Part shown: positions 19,725 to 28,280 of the stretch, piece by piece
How the letters are laid out: each line of letters starts with the position of its first letter
Position numbering within the stretch: the stretch's first letter is position 1
IMG/VR virus record: IMGVR_UViG_3300042905_001093
Coordinates: 1 to 36,393 of that record
Strand: one strand, 5' to 3'
Length of the DNA stretch: 36,393 nt
From: a virus
Notes under the pieces: model-generated
What the model was told of the DNA's origin: nothing
The model's input: only the letters and a program-made list of their open reading frames with translations
The model's database searches: none
Position numbers and translations under genes: made by a program

Positions 19725-22318
19725 GGTCCAGCATCCCTCCAGACACCGCTTGAGTAGAAGTAGAGCTTGTTGTTCGTCGTGTTCACGACGATGGGGGCCA
19801 TGCCTGTGATGGAGGTAGGCACCCCCGTGGGCGTTCCTGCGCAGGTCGGGACGTAGAGAAACCCGTCCGTCGCAGTCGTAGCCAGCGAAGGCAGCCCCGT
19901 GCGCACGCTTCCATTGGTGTCAAGGCGCACCGAGTCGTTGCCCCCCGCCCCCAGCACCATCGGAAGGAACGTGCCCACACCGTTGCGTACTGCCTTGACG
20001 TTGACAAAAGACGCGGTGACCTCCGCACGCATAACGCTGGCGTTGGTTGGGTCTGAGTTGTTGGCTGCGTCAAAACCGGACGTCGTTCCAGTCCCGCTTG
20101 GGATAGCCCCGACGCTTGTGGCGCTATTGGCCTCGCTGGTCTGTAGAAAGAATCGATCTTTGACAATCGCAGCGGTCATGTCGGAACGCATGCGTACCGC
20201 GCCACCTGCAGCGTTGATGAACCGGTATACGCCGTCCCATACGATGACGGAGGGAGGCGTAGAAAAGTCGGCCAGATAGCCGGGGTACGGTTGATTGTTC
20301 AGCGCGGTGGCCTGCGTGACGCCGCCAACCTGTACATTTTCACCCACAGTCCAAGGAATGTCGTTGTTGGGCTTGTAAAGCACCAAGAACGTTCCGACAG
20401 ACGTAACCACGGCCGACGCGCCAGACGTTGCTCCGGTTATCGTGTTGCCAACTGCAATCGCGCCGGTAATGTTGAACGTCGCGTTTGTTCGGTCAAGCGA
20501 AGCCTGCGTGTTGTAGATCAAGAACGGACCCGACGCGGGCGAAGCGTTGTCGGCGGTGGGGGACACTTCGTAGATGTCTTTGCCGGCGTAAACGCTGTTG
20601 CTGCTGATGAAGTTGTCGATCTGCGCGCTGAACTTGCGGTAGCGGATGCTTGACGATGCGCGCAGCATATAGATCGTGCCGCTGGCAGACGGCGCTCCGT
20701 TGACGGTGCCTTGCGAGACACCGCCAACCAGCACAGTGTTGCCATTGGCAAAGTCAGCGTTCAGCGTGTTCTGCGTGAACGTCACGCGGCTGCCAGCGAC
20801 TTTAACTACGCGGCCGGATGCCCCGGTGCTGCCGTCAACGATGACGTCGTTCACGGAAATCGTTCCCGTAATCGTCACGTTCATGCTGACGAACGTGCGA
20901 AACGTATTCCCAACGAACTTGATGGCTCCGAAATTTACGTCAGAGTTGGAAATCTGGATCGGGGACGCGCCGCTGTTGGCGTAGCCCGTAATCGTCGCAG
21001 CCTCCAACGACAACGTGCCAATTTCGCCCGAAGACGATTCAATAAACAGGAACTGTCCCTCAATTCGATCTGCGAGAAGGGAGTCCCAGCGGAACATGGC
21101 GCAGCCGTTGAAGCGGTAACCAGACGCAAACGGGGCCGACGCGCCGCGATTGTTGTTGTGCCAGCAGTTCGTTAGGACGACGTTGGTGTTGGCGCCGTTG
21201 AAAGAATCGCAGTCGTAGTTGATGGCCCATCTGGACACGCTCTGAAACACGTTGCGCAGTTCGCCCACGAACGCAAACGAGTTCGCCGTGGGCGGGCAGA
21301 CAATCCCGTCGAACGCATCCTCAATGTTGAGGTTTTCAATGACAAACTGGAACGAGAACGCGCCGTCTGAGAGTTGCACGCCGATGCCTGTTCTGACGGT
21401 CGTCGGCGCAGAAGAGGTAGTCGCTTGGGCAGCCGCGTCAACAATTAGCGTTTCACCGGACACCAACGCGCCGGCTCCCGCCAAGTAAGTCATGACGCCG
21501 CCTGCAACGCTGACGACCTTTCCGACCGCTCCGCTGGTGTTGCCTTGGAACACATCGCCCGCGTTGAGCGTGCCCGTTACTGTGACGGCAATGGTGCAGG
21601 TTCCGTCCTGCCAGGTGTTGTACTTGAGCCAGCCATTGCGCAGTTTCCAGCCGTAAGCGATAGCGCCGGTCGGGGCCTTGATGATCTGCGTGTTGTTGGT
21701 GTACTGAGTGATCGTAGAACCGTTCAGATCAATCTCGACGCCGTTCCTGAGCAGCAGCGGAGATGAAATCCGATACGCCGCGCCTGGCGGGCTCGTGACC
21801 GTTCCAGACCCAACGCGCTCATAGCCCGTCGTTCCCGCCCATTGCGCCACGGCGTCAATGGCGGCCTGTATCGCCGTCGTTGAGTCCAAAACGCCAGTGG
21901 GATCAGCCCCGAAGTCAACGAACGACACCGAGTCCTGCAGCTTGCTCTCCACCGTCCTCGACTGCGCCCCGCTGCCCGCAGGCTGGTAGATCACCTGCGC
22001 CGCGCTGATGTCGCCCGCCAGATCGGTCCTGGCCAGCGCGCTGTAAACCAGCGATCCCTTGGAGTCCTGAACCGTCAGCGAGTAGTCAGCCGAGCCCGTG
22101 AAGAGACGCCCAGGCGTGCCGCTGTTGGCCGGGTACCCGTTGATCGTGCGCACCGGCAGGGCAGCGGGCTGCGTGAGCGCCGCGTCCCAGTAGACGGCGA
22201 TGGGGTTCGTGATCGGGTTGACGTTTGCCGTGCCGACCCAGATGTACCCGTTCTCCAGCGGACTGCCGTCGCGGTCGCTGAAGATCGGGAACGGCGGGGA
22301 GATGGAGAGGGTGGTCAT
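19721..22318 (-). CDS. Tailspike with P22-type head-binding domain
   Basis: Receptor-binding and probably polysaccharide-degrading spike. The product is 865 aa. Residues about 8-105 match the P22 tailspike head-binding domain: PIFSDRDGSPLENGYIWVG, VYWDAALTQPAALPVRTINGY. Residues about 130-160 (VDFGADPTGVLDSTTAIQAAI) begin a right-handed beta-helix of pectate-lyase type. Three related modules of about 60 aa (245-303, 481-545, 616-677) interrupt the helix. The C-terminus (about 815-865) is a fibre-type end. P22's catalytic acids cannot be placed by eye, so enzymatic activity is uncertain. The ATG at 22318 has a weak ribosome site. It follows the ejection-protein genes and is near the lysis genes. 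Confidence 0.9.
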   Translation of the reverse strand: MTTLSISPPFPIFSDRDGSPLENGYIWVGTANVNPITNPIAVYWDAALTQPAALPVRTINGYPANSGTPGRLFTGSADYSLTVQDSKGSLVYSALARTDLAGDISAAQVIYQPAGSGAQSRTVESKLQDSVSFVDFGADPTGVLDSTTAIQAAIDAVAQWAGTTGYERVGSGTVTSPPGAAYRISSPLLLRNGVEIDLNGSTITQYTNNTQIIKAPTGAIAYGWKLRNGWLKYNTWQDGTCTIAVTVTGTLNAGDVFQGNTSGAVGKVVSVAGGVMTYLAGAGALVSGETLIVDAAAQATTSSAPTTVRTGIGVQLSDGAFSFQFVIENLNIEDAFDGIVCPPTANSFAFVGELRNVFQSVSRWAINYDCDSFNGANTNVVLTNCWHNNNRGASAPFASGYRFNGCAMFRWDSLLADRIEGQFLFIESSSGEIGTLSLEAATITGYANSGASPIQISNSDVNFGAIKFVGNTFRTFVSMNVTITGTISVNDVIVDGSTGASGRVVKVAGSRVTFTQNTLNADFANGNTVLVGGVSQGTVNGAPSASGTIYMLRASSSIRYRKFSAQIDNFISSNSVYAGKDIYEVSPTADNASPASGPFLIYNTQASLDRTNATFNITGAIAVGNTITGATSGASAVVTSVGTFLVLYKPNNDIPWTVGENVQVGGVTQATALNNQPYPGYLADFSTPPSVIVWDGVYRFINAAGGAVRMRSDMTAAIVKDRFFLQTSEANSATSVGAIPSGTGTTSGFDAANNSDPTNASVMRAEVTASFVNVKAVRNGVGTFLPMVLGAGGNDSVRLDTNGSVRTGLPSLATTATDGFLYVPTCAGTPTGVPTSITGMAPIVVNTTNNKLYFYSSGVWRDAGP
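20288..20473 (-). repeat. Tailspike insert module, copy 3
   Basis: Encodes residues 616-677 (FNITGAIAVGNTITGATSG ... TVGENVQVGGVTQAT). It shares the ITGxIxVGxxI, SGAxxxVxSV and VGENVxVGGVTQA steps with the other copies. Confidence 0.7.
20684..20878 (-). repeat. Tailspike insert module, copy 2
   Basis: Encodes residues 481-545 (VTITGTISVNDVIVDGSTG ... ANGNTVLVGGVSQGT). It shows the same step order as copies 1 and 3, diverged to roughly one third identity by eye. Confidence 0.7.
21410..21586 (-). repeat. Tailspike insert module, copy 1
   Basis: Encodes residues 245-303 (VTVTGTLNAGDVFQGNTSG ... VSGETLIVDAAAQATT). The match to the other copies is clearest in TSGAVGKVVSVAGG versus TGASGRVVKVAGS. 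Confidence 0.68.
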
Positions 22319-22338
22319 GGGTGATCCGATGGCGTGAG

Positions 22339-24348
22339 TTACGGAGCTGGCGGCAGCGTCGGAAGCGCGTTCAGCGCGGCATTGATCTTGGCCTTTGTTT
22401 CGTTGCGCTTGCGCATCTTGGCAACCTCTCGAGCAGCCATGACGAGGGGCAACGGAACTCCGGTCAGCGCGGTTTGCGCGCCGGTCTCGAGTAGTGCCGC
22501 AATAAGCGTTCCGGTTGTTCCGGAAGTGTTGACCAGAGTTCCGGGTGGCACAGTGTTGACGTAGCGCACCAGATCGTCCAGATCACGCACGATCTGCGCG
22601 TTCTGCTTGCCCAGCATCAAGTCGAGTCGGCCATTGGCATCAAACTGGCGAACGGCTTGGTGCAGCTGCGCGGGCGACACGAGCGGGTTGTCGTTGGAGT
22701 CCAGACCGAGCCCCTTGGTGGCCTGCTCGCGCAGATGCCGACCGAAAGCGCCCTGGAGTTCGTTCCACGCCTGCTTGCCATCGTCCCCACTGGTCTGCAA
22801 CACCCTGCGCAGGAACGTGATCTCTTCGGGTGAGGAGTTGACGATGCTGGTGCGGAATACCTGATCGGCCGGCACCTTGGGATCGTCCATGCCGCGCACG
22901 TTCTGAATCAGGCGCGCGACGATGGCGCGGCTTTCGTACTTGCGGGCCATCTGCGCTCGAGCAGCGCGAGCGGCGCGGAAGTCTGGGCCAGCAACAGGCT
23001 CTGTCTGTGCGTCAATCATGCGCTTGAGGATGGTTTCCTCGCGCAGCCCAACGCGGTCTCCAATCGGTGCCGTTCCGCTCAGTTCCTTGCGGAAGTCCTC
23101 CATCTGGCCCACCGTCGCCGGCCTGCCGATGAGATTTCCGGCCTCATCCTGTTCGGCAATGCCCATCTTGATGGCAATCTTGCGAGCGGTATCGGGAACG
23201 GCTGCGGACGGCACGCCTGTCACCTTGGAATTGAGGTAGCCGATCAGTGAGTTCTGAATCTGATCTTCACCCGACCCGATGGTAACCACCGCGTTCGTGT
23301 CCACGACCTCTTGCGCTTCGGGCGACTTGCGGGCCTTGTTGTAGAGCACGTTGACGCGATTCTTCTCGGCCTGATACCCGGAAGACAACGCCTTCGTCAC
23401 CGCACTGCCCGTAGCCGCCAGATCAGGTGCCTGCGCCGAAGTCATGTCGATCAGCGCGTCCATGTTCTGCAGGGCCTGGAGGTTGTTCTCCTCGGCACGC
23501 TGACGCAATGGCGCGCCGAGCGGGCCTTTCATGGCCTCTTTCTCAAACGCAAGTTGCTCGGCATCTCGAGTCGCGCCGCCCCGCGTAAGCGTGAACGGCA
23601 CTGGCATCTGCTCCGCAGTTGCCACGCGTCTGCGGGCTGCTTCGGTAGCCTGAGCGCCGACAGCGCCACCGGGGGCCATCGTCATGCCGGGGGCGGCTGG
23701 TGCTGGCGCGGTGCCGGTCACAGCGCGAACGAGACGACCGGGTGCCTCCAGCGTGGCTCGCCCAGCTGCTGTCGCAGCCGGTATCGCCACAGCGCCGACC
23801 CTCTGGGCCGTAGCCGCCGCCAACGGAACCTGCTGTCCCACAGCCTGCATTGCCATGCCGGGGGCCGTGATCTGCGGCAGCACCGGCGGCGCAACCTGCT
23901 GGACGAATTCGCCCATCGCCTCGGTGGCCTCGCGGCCCGCTCGAGTACGCGGCTGATACGTGAACCGCTGCGCCTGCTCCATCGCAGCGCGCTCGACCTC
24001 CTGCGCGGCCTCCGGCGTTCCGAACTGGCCCGACAGGATTGACCCTGCGAGCCCGCCAACGGTGCCGCCGATCAGGCCAGCAGTGCCGCCCGTGGCCCCC
24101 GTGATCGCGGTAAGCGCGGCCTCGCCTGCACCGATGAGACGCTGCCCAAGCGACGGCGCTGGGCCTGTCTCGACAGGACGCACGGCGGGGGGCGCGGTGT
24201 AGGGCTGCTCCGGTACGGCTGGGGCAGCAGGCGCAGCACCAGCAGCCTGCGGAACGAGCCCACGCCGACGCGCCTCGGCAAGCAGCGCGGCCCTGTCAGG
24301 CGGCAGGATTCCACGCCGCTCGGCCTCGAGGAGCAGTTCGAAGTCCAT
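22339..24348 (-). CDS. DNA ejection (injection) protein, P22 gp16-like position
   Basis: Internal virion protein delivered into the host with DNA. The product is 669 aa. N-terminus FELLLEAERRGILPPDR is followed by an Ala/Pro-rich stretch (about 35-75) and a glycine-rich hydrophobic segment (ALTAITGATGGTAGLIGGTVGGLAGSIL, about 78-105) that could insert in membrane. The rest is helical with many Ala, Glu, Arg. It overlaps the preceding ejection gene (TGATG), with GGGAG 6 bases upstream. Size (P22 gp16 is 609 aa), order and composition support the call; sequence family by eye is less certain. Confidence 0.75.
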   Translation of the reverse strand: MDFELLLEAERRGILPPDRAALLAEARRRGLVPQAAGAAPAAPAVPEQPYTAPPAVRPVETGPAPSLGQRLIGAGEAALTAITGATGGTAGLIGGTVGGLAGSILSGQFGTPEAAQEVERAAMEQAQRFTYQPRTRAGREATEAMGEFVQQVAPPVLPQITAPGMAMQAVGQQVPLAAATAQRVGAVAIPAATAAGRATLEAPGRLVRAVTGTAPAPAAPGMTMAPGGAVGAQATEAARRRVATAEQMPVPFTLTRGGATRDAEQLAFEKEAMKGPLGAPLRQRAEENNLQALQNMDALIDMTSAQAPDLAATGSAVTKALSSGYQAEKNRVNVLYNKARKSPEAQEVVDTNAVVTIGSGEDQIQNSLIGYLNSKVTGVPSAAVPDTARKIAIKMGIAEQDEAGNLIGRPATVGQMEDFRKELSGTAPIGDRVGLREETILKRMIDAQTEPVAGPDFRAARAARAQMARKYESRAIVARLIQNVRGMDDPKVPADQVFRTSIVNSSPEEITFLRRVLQTSGDDGKQAWNELQGAFGRHLREQATKGLGLDSNDNPLVSPAQLHQAVRQFDANGRLDLMLGKQNAQIVRDLDDLVRYVNTVPPGTLVNTSGTTGTLIAALLETGAQTALTGVPLPLVMAAREVAKMRKRNETKAKINAALNALPTLPPAP

Positions 24349-25946
24349 CAGCGGCTCCCGGGCGGCATCGCCAGCCGGCGCAGGATTTCGTCATTGGACA
24401 GGCCGCCGTATGGGGAAGCGGGCGGGGCCGGTCGAGGACCACGCCCCGCAGGAGCAACCTGCCCAGGCTGCACAGGAGCGCCAGGAATGGCCGGCGCAGG
24501 CTGCCGAGGTGCCCCGCCATCGCCAGCGGCGTATCGGTTGGAGATGTCTTGCGAAATGCGCGCCGTGAGATCGACGAACGTCTCGCCGGGATTGGCCGTG
24601 AACTCGCCGGCCTGGAAGCCGCTGCGTGCGCGTGCCAACGATCCGCGATTGTTGGTCAGCCAGTCCACGCGGGCGTTTTCGACGGCGCTGTTGATGTCTT
24701 GCAGCTTGGCCATGCCGCGAAGGAACCCAGCCATCGTGCGCGAATCAGCGTTCGCGGGCGGAAAACCCTCGAGCACCAGCGCGATGTCGCGGTCGGTGGC
24801 GGGTCCGGGCGGCAGCGATTGCACGGCTGCGCTGTTGCGCAGGCGGGTGAACTCCTGACGGAGTTCCTGCATATAGCCCTGGTTGCCGGTGGCCTTCTTC
24901 AAGTAGTCCGTGGCCGACGAAAACACGCCGAAGCCGCCGCCCTCTGCGGCTAACTTGTCAGCCAACGAATTGAACTGCACCGCCTGCTGCTTCGCCGTCC
25001 CAGACGCCACAGCAGCCGTGTTGATGTCCTTCTTCGCCTGATCCGGCAGGCTGTTGGCGATCTCACCCACGCGCGCCAGCGTCAGCGCAATGTCGGCGGT
25101 CGTCTTGTCGCGATCCAGCCCAAGCCGAGCCGATTCCACACTGATGCGGTTCTGCGCGGCGCGGATGTTCCAGTTGCGCTCGGTCAGGCCGGCCTGGTTC
25201 AGTTGGTCGGCGAAGCGAGCATCCGATGCGGCTTTGATGGCCTCTGCCTGCGCCTTGCCGAGCCCAGCCACGGCCAGCGCGGGCGCATACTGTGCATCGA
25301 CGCCGGCTTTGATGGCCTTCGCCCTTGCTTCGTCCGCATCGGCTTGAGCCTTTGCCAGCCCCGGCCCGAACATCGCAGTCTGGCGCTGCTGCTCCTCAAA
25401 CTTGCCAATGGACTCGATCACCTTGTCGCCACCCGGCAGACGCGAAACCAGCGTGCCGATGGTTCGGCGGGCCATAGCCGGGTCAAGTTCAGCAATGCCG
25501 GCCCAAGTCTCGAGCGCCTTCGCGCGATCCTCTCGCCCCTGATTGCGTTCCCCTGCAGCACGCTCGCGCAACATCGAGATGGCGACCTCTGGGCTTTTCT
25601 CGACAGCGGATAGCACCTGCCCCCCGAACGTCAGGTCGTTTTCCTTCTGCTCGGTGCTCAGTTTCTCCCAGCTCTGCATCAGAGTCGCCGCCTGATCCTT
25701 CGGCAGCAGCACGGCCACGTTCTGATAGTCGCGGAAAGTCGGATTCGGGTTCGCCATCAGACCGGACAGCGCCTGCTGCATCGCCTGCTGCTGCTGCACA
25801 GCCTGCTGCTGGGCCGCCGCCTGCGCCTCCCGCTGCATGCGCGCGGCTTCGATGTTTGCCATCTGCGCACCAGCGTTCATCCCCTGCAGCACGCTCTCAA
25901 AGGGCGTGGCGACCTGCATCTGGTAGTTGATTGGGCCGAGTGCCAT
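24348..25946 (-). CDS. DNA ejection protein, P22 gp20-like position
   Basis: Second internal ejection protein. The product is 532 aa (P22 gp20 is 471 aa). It starts MALGPINYQMQVATPFESVL, then a Gln/Ala-rich helical stretch (about 30-65, QAAAQQQAVQQQQAMQQAL), long helices with many Ala and Glu, and a Pro/Gly-rich tail (about 490-525). No enzymatic motif. AAGGAGG is 8 bases before the ATG, one of the strongest ribosome sites in the window. It lies between gp7-like and gp16-like genes. Confidence 0.77.
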   Translation of the reverse strand: MALGPINYQMQVATPFESVLQGMNAGAQMANIEAARMQREAQAAAQQQAVQQQQAMQQALSGLMANPNPTFRDYQNVAVLLPKDQAATLMQSWEKLSTEQKENDLTFGGQVLSAVEKSPEVAISMLRERAAGERNQGREDRAKALETWAGIAELDPAMARRTIGTLVSRLPGGDKVIESIGKFEEQQRQTAMFGPGLAKAQADADEARAKAIKAGVDAQYAPALAVAGLGKAQAEAIKAASDARFADQLNQAGLTERNWNIRAAQNRISVESARLGLDRDKTTADIALTLARVGEIANSLPDQAKKDINTAAVASGTAKQQAVQFNSLADKLAAEGGGFGVFSSATDYLKKATGNQGYMQELRQEFTRLRNSAAVQSLPPGPATDRDIALVLEGFPPANADSRTMAGFLRGMAKLQDINSAVENARVDWLTNNRGSLARARSGFQAGEFTANPGETFVDLTARISQDISNRYAAGDGGAPRQPAPAIPGAPVQPGQVAPAGRGPRPAPPASPYGGLSNDEILRRLAMPPGSR

Positions 25947-25959
25947 GTCGTCAGCCTCC

Positions 25960-26667
25960 TTACATCGGCACGCCGCTCGGGATCATCCCCGATGGCAGCC
26001 CGCCGCCGTAGCCGCTCGGTGCACCCCCAAACGACGGGAACGGAATCCGACCCATGCCCACGCCCATGCCGTACATCTGAGCGGGCATCTGGAGCAGGTT
26101 GGCAAACGGTGCCGCCCGGCCGAGCGCCCCGCCTGCGCGAGCCGCGCCCTGCTGCTGGAGCAGACCGGCGACATCACGGCCCGTCTGCATGCCCGCCGCG
26201 CCCACGCCCGCAGCAGACTGCTGTCCGAGCGCCGTGAGCCCGCCGAGGCGAGCATACTGCTGGTCAAGGGCCTCCTGCAGCATCTGCGGCCGGAACTGGG
26301 CCAGCGCGGCCTGCATGTTGCCGCCTCGCAGGCCACCCGTAGCCGACGCCTGCTGCAGCATCGCCTCCTCGCCCTGACGGGTGAGGGCCTGCAGGAGCGG
26401 GCTCTGCTCGACGCCTGCGATGGCCTGCTGCTGCGCCTCTGCGCCCTGCAGCCCGAGCATCGCCTGCATACCCTGGAGCGCGGGCTGGCCGGCCTGGGTG
26501 TACGGCTCCAGAAGCTTGCGCATCTCGTCAAACTGACGGCGCTGCTCCTCGATGCCAGCCTGTGCGGCGTCGGCCTGCTGGCCTGCGGCTTTGCCCGCAG
26601 CGCGGGATTGCATGGCGCTGCCGAGTACGCTCGACCCGGCAACAATTCCGGTTACTGGATCAGGCAT
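25960..26667 (-). CDS. DNA ejection protein, P22 gp7-like
   Basis: The product is 235 aa (P22 gp7 is 229 aa). N-terminus MPDPVTGIVAGSSVLGSAMQSRAAG, a hydrophobic start common to this family, is followed by long Ala/Gln-rich helices (about 30-180), and ends in a Gly/Pro/Met-rich tail (GYGGGLPSGMIPSGVPM). The start at 26667 has GGAGGG just upstream; longer starts are poorly supported. First of the three ejection genes, in P22 order. Confidence 0.8.
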   Translation of the reverse strand: MPDPVTGIVAGSSVLGSAMQSRAAGKAAGQQADAAQAGIEEQRRQFDEMRKLLEPYTQAGQPALQGMQAMLGLQGAEAQQQAIAGVEQSPLLQALTRQGEEAMLQQASATGGLRGGNMQAALAQFRPQMLQEALDQQYARLGGLTALGQQSAAGVGAAGMQTGRDVAGLLQQQGAARAGGALGRAAPFANLLQMPAQMYGMGVGMGRIPFPSFGGAPSGYGGGLPSGMIPSGVPM

Positions 26668-27154
26668 CGCGCCCTCCATCGAATTCGTTGAGATAGGCGT
26701 CGAACTTCTCGCCGTACAGCCCCATGACAAACGGCGCGGCCTTCATTGCAGCCGCTGCCCCGTGGCAGATGCAGACCACCGAGAGCACAATGTCGTAGTA
26801 CCCGGCACGCCAAGCGAAGGCCATCGCGCTCGGATTCCCGGCACGCTCGGCTGCGTCCGACGCCTGCCACTTGAGGATCGCCTGCGAGAGCAGCGGCAGC
26901 AGGACGGCACTGTGCTGCTGGAAGAACGGGCTGGCAGGCAGCGCGAACAGCAGATTCCAGATCGCCGCGTCAAGGTCTGCGCGCTCCACCTTGTCGCCAT
27001 CGGCAACGTCGTCAAGCACCTGGATGCAGTCGTACAGCGCGAGCAGCCACTCAACCGCCGCTGGCGGGAGCCGGAACACTTGCTCAAGATTCTCACGCAG
27101 CATGGCACCTCCCGGTGGCTGCTGGCGGCCGACAGACTCAGCGGATGCCATCAT
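26660..27154 (-). CDS. Conserved virion-region protein (gp14-like position)
   Basis: The product is 164 aa from the ATG at 27154, or 147 aa from an ATG at 27103 that has GGGAGG closer by; I cannot decide between them. The conserved part starts MLRENLEQVFRLPPAAVEWLL, followed by DCIQVLDDVADGDKVERADLDAAIWNLL, LLPLLSQAILKWQASDAAER and FAWRAGYYDIVLSVVCICHG. It is helical with a Cys pair (CICHG). By gene order it corresponds to P22 gene 14, an ejection-related product, but I cannot confirm homology by eye. It ends 8 bases inside the gp7-like start. Confidence 0.7.
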   Translation of the reverse strand: MMASAESVGRQQPPGGAMLRENLEQVFRLPPAAVEWLLALYDCIQVLDDVADGDKVERADLDAAIWNLLFALPASPFFQQHSAVLLPLLSQAILKWQASDAAERAGNPSAMAFAWRAGYYDIVLSVVCICHGAAAAMKAAPFVMGLYGEKFDAYLNEFDGGRDA

Positions 27155-27159
27155 ACCCC

Positions 27160-27495
27160 TCAAGTGATCTCGCGTCCAGACACCCGCAGCGTGAGCGCCG
27201 TGGCATTGCTGGCGATGGTCGAGATGAACCCACCCGGCGCGAGCACATGGCCCACAAGTTCGGGGCACAGGTACGTCTCGTCGGGCTGCACGGTGCGGGT
27301 GTCGATCACCAAGTTGGCATTCCCGGCAGACCCGCCGCTCGTGACGATGTTCACCGAGAACGTGCGCGACACGGTGTCCGTGTTCGTCACGGTGGCCTTG
27401 TCGATGATGGCCCGCACGTTCGTGGCGGTGTACTGCGTGGTCTGCGTGGCCTCCATCTGCTTGGGAGGCACGAGCACGGTAACGGTTACGGTCAT
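27160..27495 (-). CDS. Beta-rich virion-type protein (111 aa)
   Basis: The product is 111 aa, nearly all beta strands and turns: TVTVTVLVPPKQM, TQYTATNVRAIIDKATVTNTDT, TFSVNIVTSGG, LVIDTRTVQPDETYLCPELVGHVL, and a final strand. A type of small structural protein found in tail/head regions of podoviruses, resembling an Ig-like or trimer-forming unit. Overlaps the upstream gene (ATGA). Related in flavour to the 100-aa protein at 33074-33376, which also ends in a ribbon of strands. Function unknown. Confidence 0.75.
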   Translation of the reverse strand: MTVTVTVLVPPKQMEATQTTQYTATNVRAIIDKATVTNTDTVSRTFSVNIVTSGGSAGNANLVIDTRTVQPDETYLCPELVGHVLAPGGFISTIASNATALTLRVSGREIT

Positions 27496-28280
27496 GATTC
27501 GACGCCCCCGATGTTGTTTGCGACTGTGAGGATGATGGACGGGATGCCCGGGTGCGGGGCCACGGCACCGGATGCCAGCAGCCGCACGCCGAGGTCGGTG
27601 ACGCTGAACATGACTTCAACGTAATCGCCGGACTTGAGGTTGAAGAAGTAGTTCAGCGCCAAGAAGACCTCGGCGTTGTTGCCTTTCACCCGCACTTGGC
27701 TCGCGGAGTTTGCGACATCCACGCCATTCAAGCGAAACCACAGGTAGAACTCCTCGTCGGTTGCAACCGTCGAGTCGAGCTGGATGCTGGTCTGGAAGTT
27801 GTAGATGCCCTCGGTGTCCACATAGACCCGCGATGTCGGCGTACCGATGTACACGCCCCGCGACAGATCGGTCGTGTTGAACGTGATCGCGGTGGCCGTG
27901 TTGATCACGGTCGCCGTCTGCGTCGTGGTGTCGTAGAACGACCCGTAGCGACTGCGCTTGAACTCGCGCGGGGGCGGCGCAGTCTCCACGAAGTCAGCGA
28001 TGTGCTTGAGCGCGAGCACCTGCTGCAGCGCCAGCGTGGCCTTGGCCTCGCACGCGGCCAGAGTCGCGGCCAGCGCCTGCTCGGCGTTCTGCACCTGATC
28101 CTGGGCCAGCACGGCTGCGGCCTGCGCCGTTCCAATGGCCTCAATCGCCTCGGCCACCACATCAGGCGCGATGGCCTCGGTGATGGCGAACAGGTTCTCG
28201 AACGCCCGGATCTGGCGCTGGTTCTGCAGGAACGAAGCAAGCTCGTCCCGCGTCAGGCGCAGCGGCGGCGTGTTGGCCAT
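27492..28280 (-). CDS. Possible tail needle: helical N-terminus plus jelly-roll knob
   Basis: The product is 262 aa. The N-terminus (RLTRDELASFLQNQRQIRAFENLF) leads to a helical, probably coiled-coil, segment (about 30-100, EAIGTAQAAAVLAQDQVQNAEQAL). Residues about 110-262 form a beta-rich C1q/TNF-like domain (GVYIGTPTSRVYVDTEGIYNFQTSIQL, FYLWFRLNGVDV, VFLALNYFFNLKSGDYVEVMFSV). It directly follows the gp10-like hub gene, where P22 places the tail needle gp26, and the Sf6 needle ends in a TNF-like knob. The coiled coil is shorter than in those needles, so this is a hypothesis from position and architecture. Confidence 0.6.
   Translation of the reverse strand: MANTPPLRLTRDELASFLQNQRQIRAFENLFAITEAIAPDVVAEAIEAIGTAQAAAVLAQDQVQNAEQALAATLAACEAKATLALQQVLALKHIADFVETAPPPREFKRSRYGSFYDTTTQTATVINTATAITFNTTDLSRGVYIGTPTSRVYVDTEGIYNFQTSIQLDSTVATDEEFYLWFRLNGVDVANSASQVRVKGNNAEVFLALNYFFNLKSGDYVEVMFSVTDLGVRLLASGAVAPHPGIPSIILTVANNIGGVES

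Noticed and set aside
27155-27619. Upstream extension of the gp14-position gene
   Set aside because: The extra residues are out-of-frame translation of the 111-aa gene, rich in His/Arg; conserved sequence begins only after 27154.
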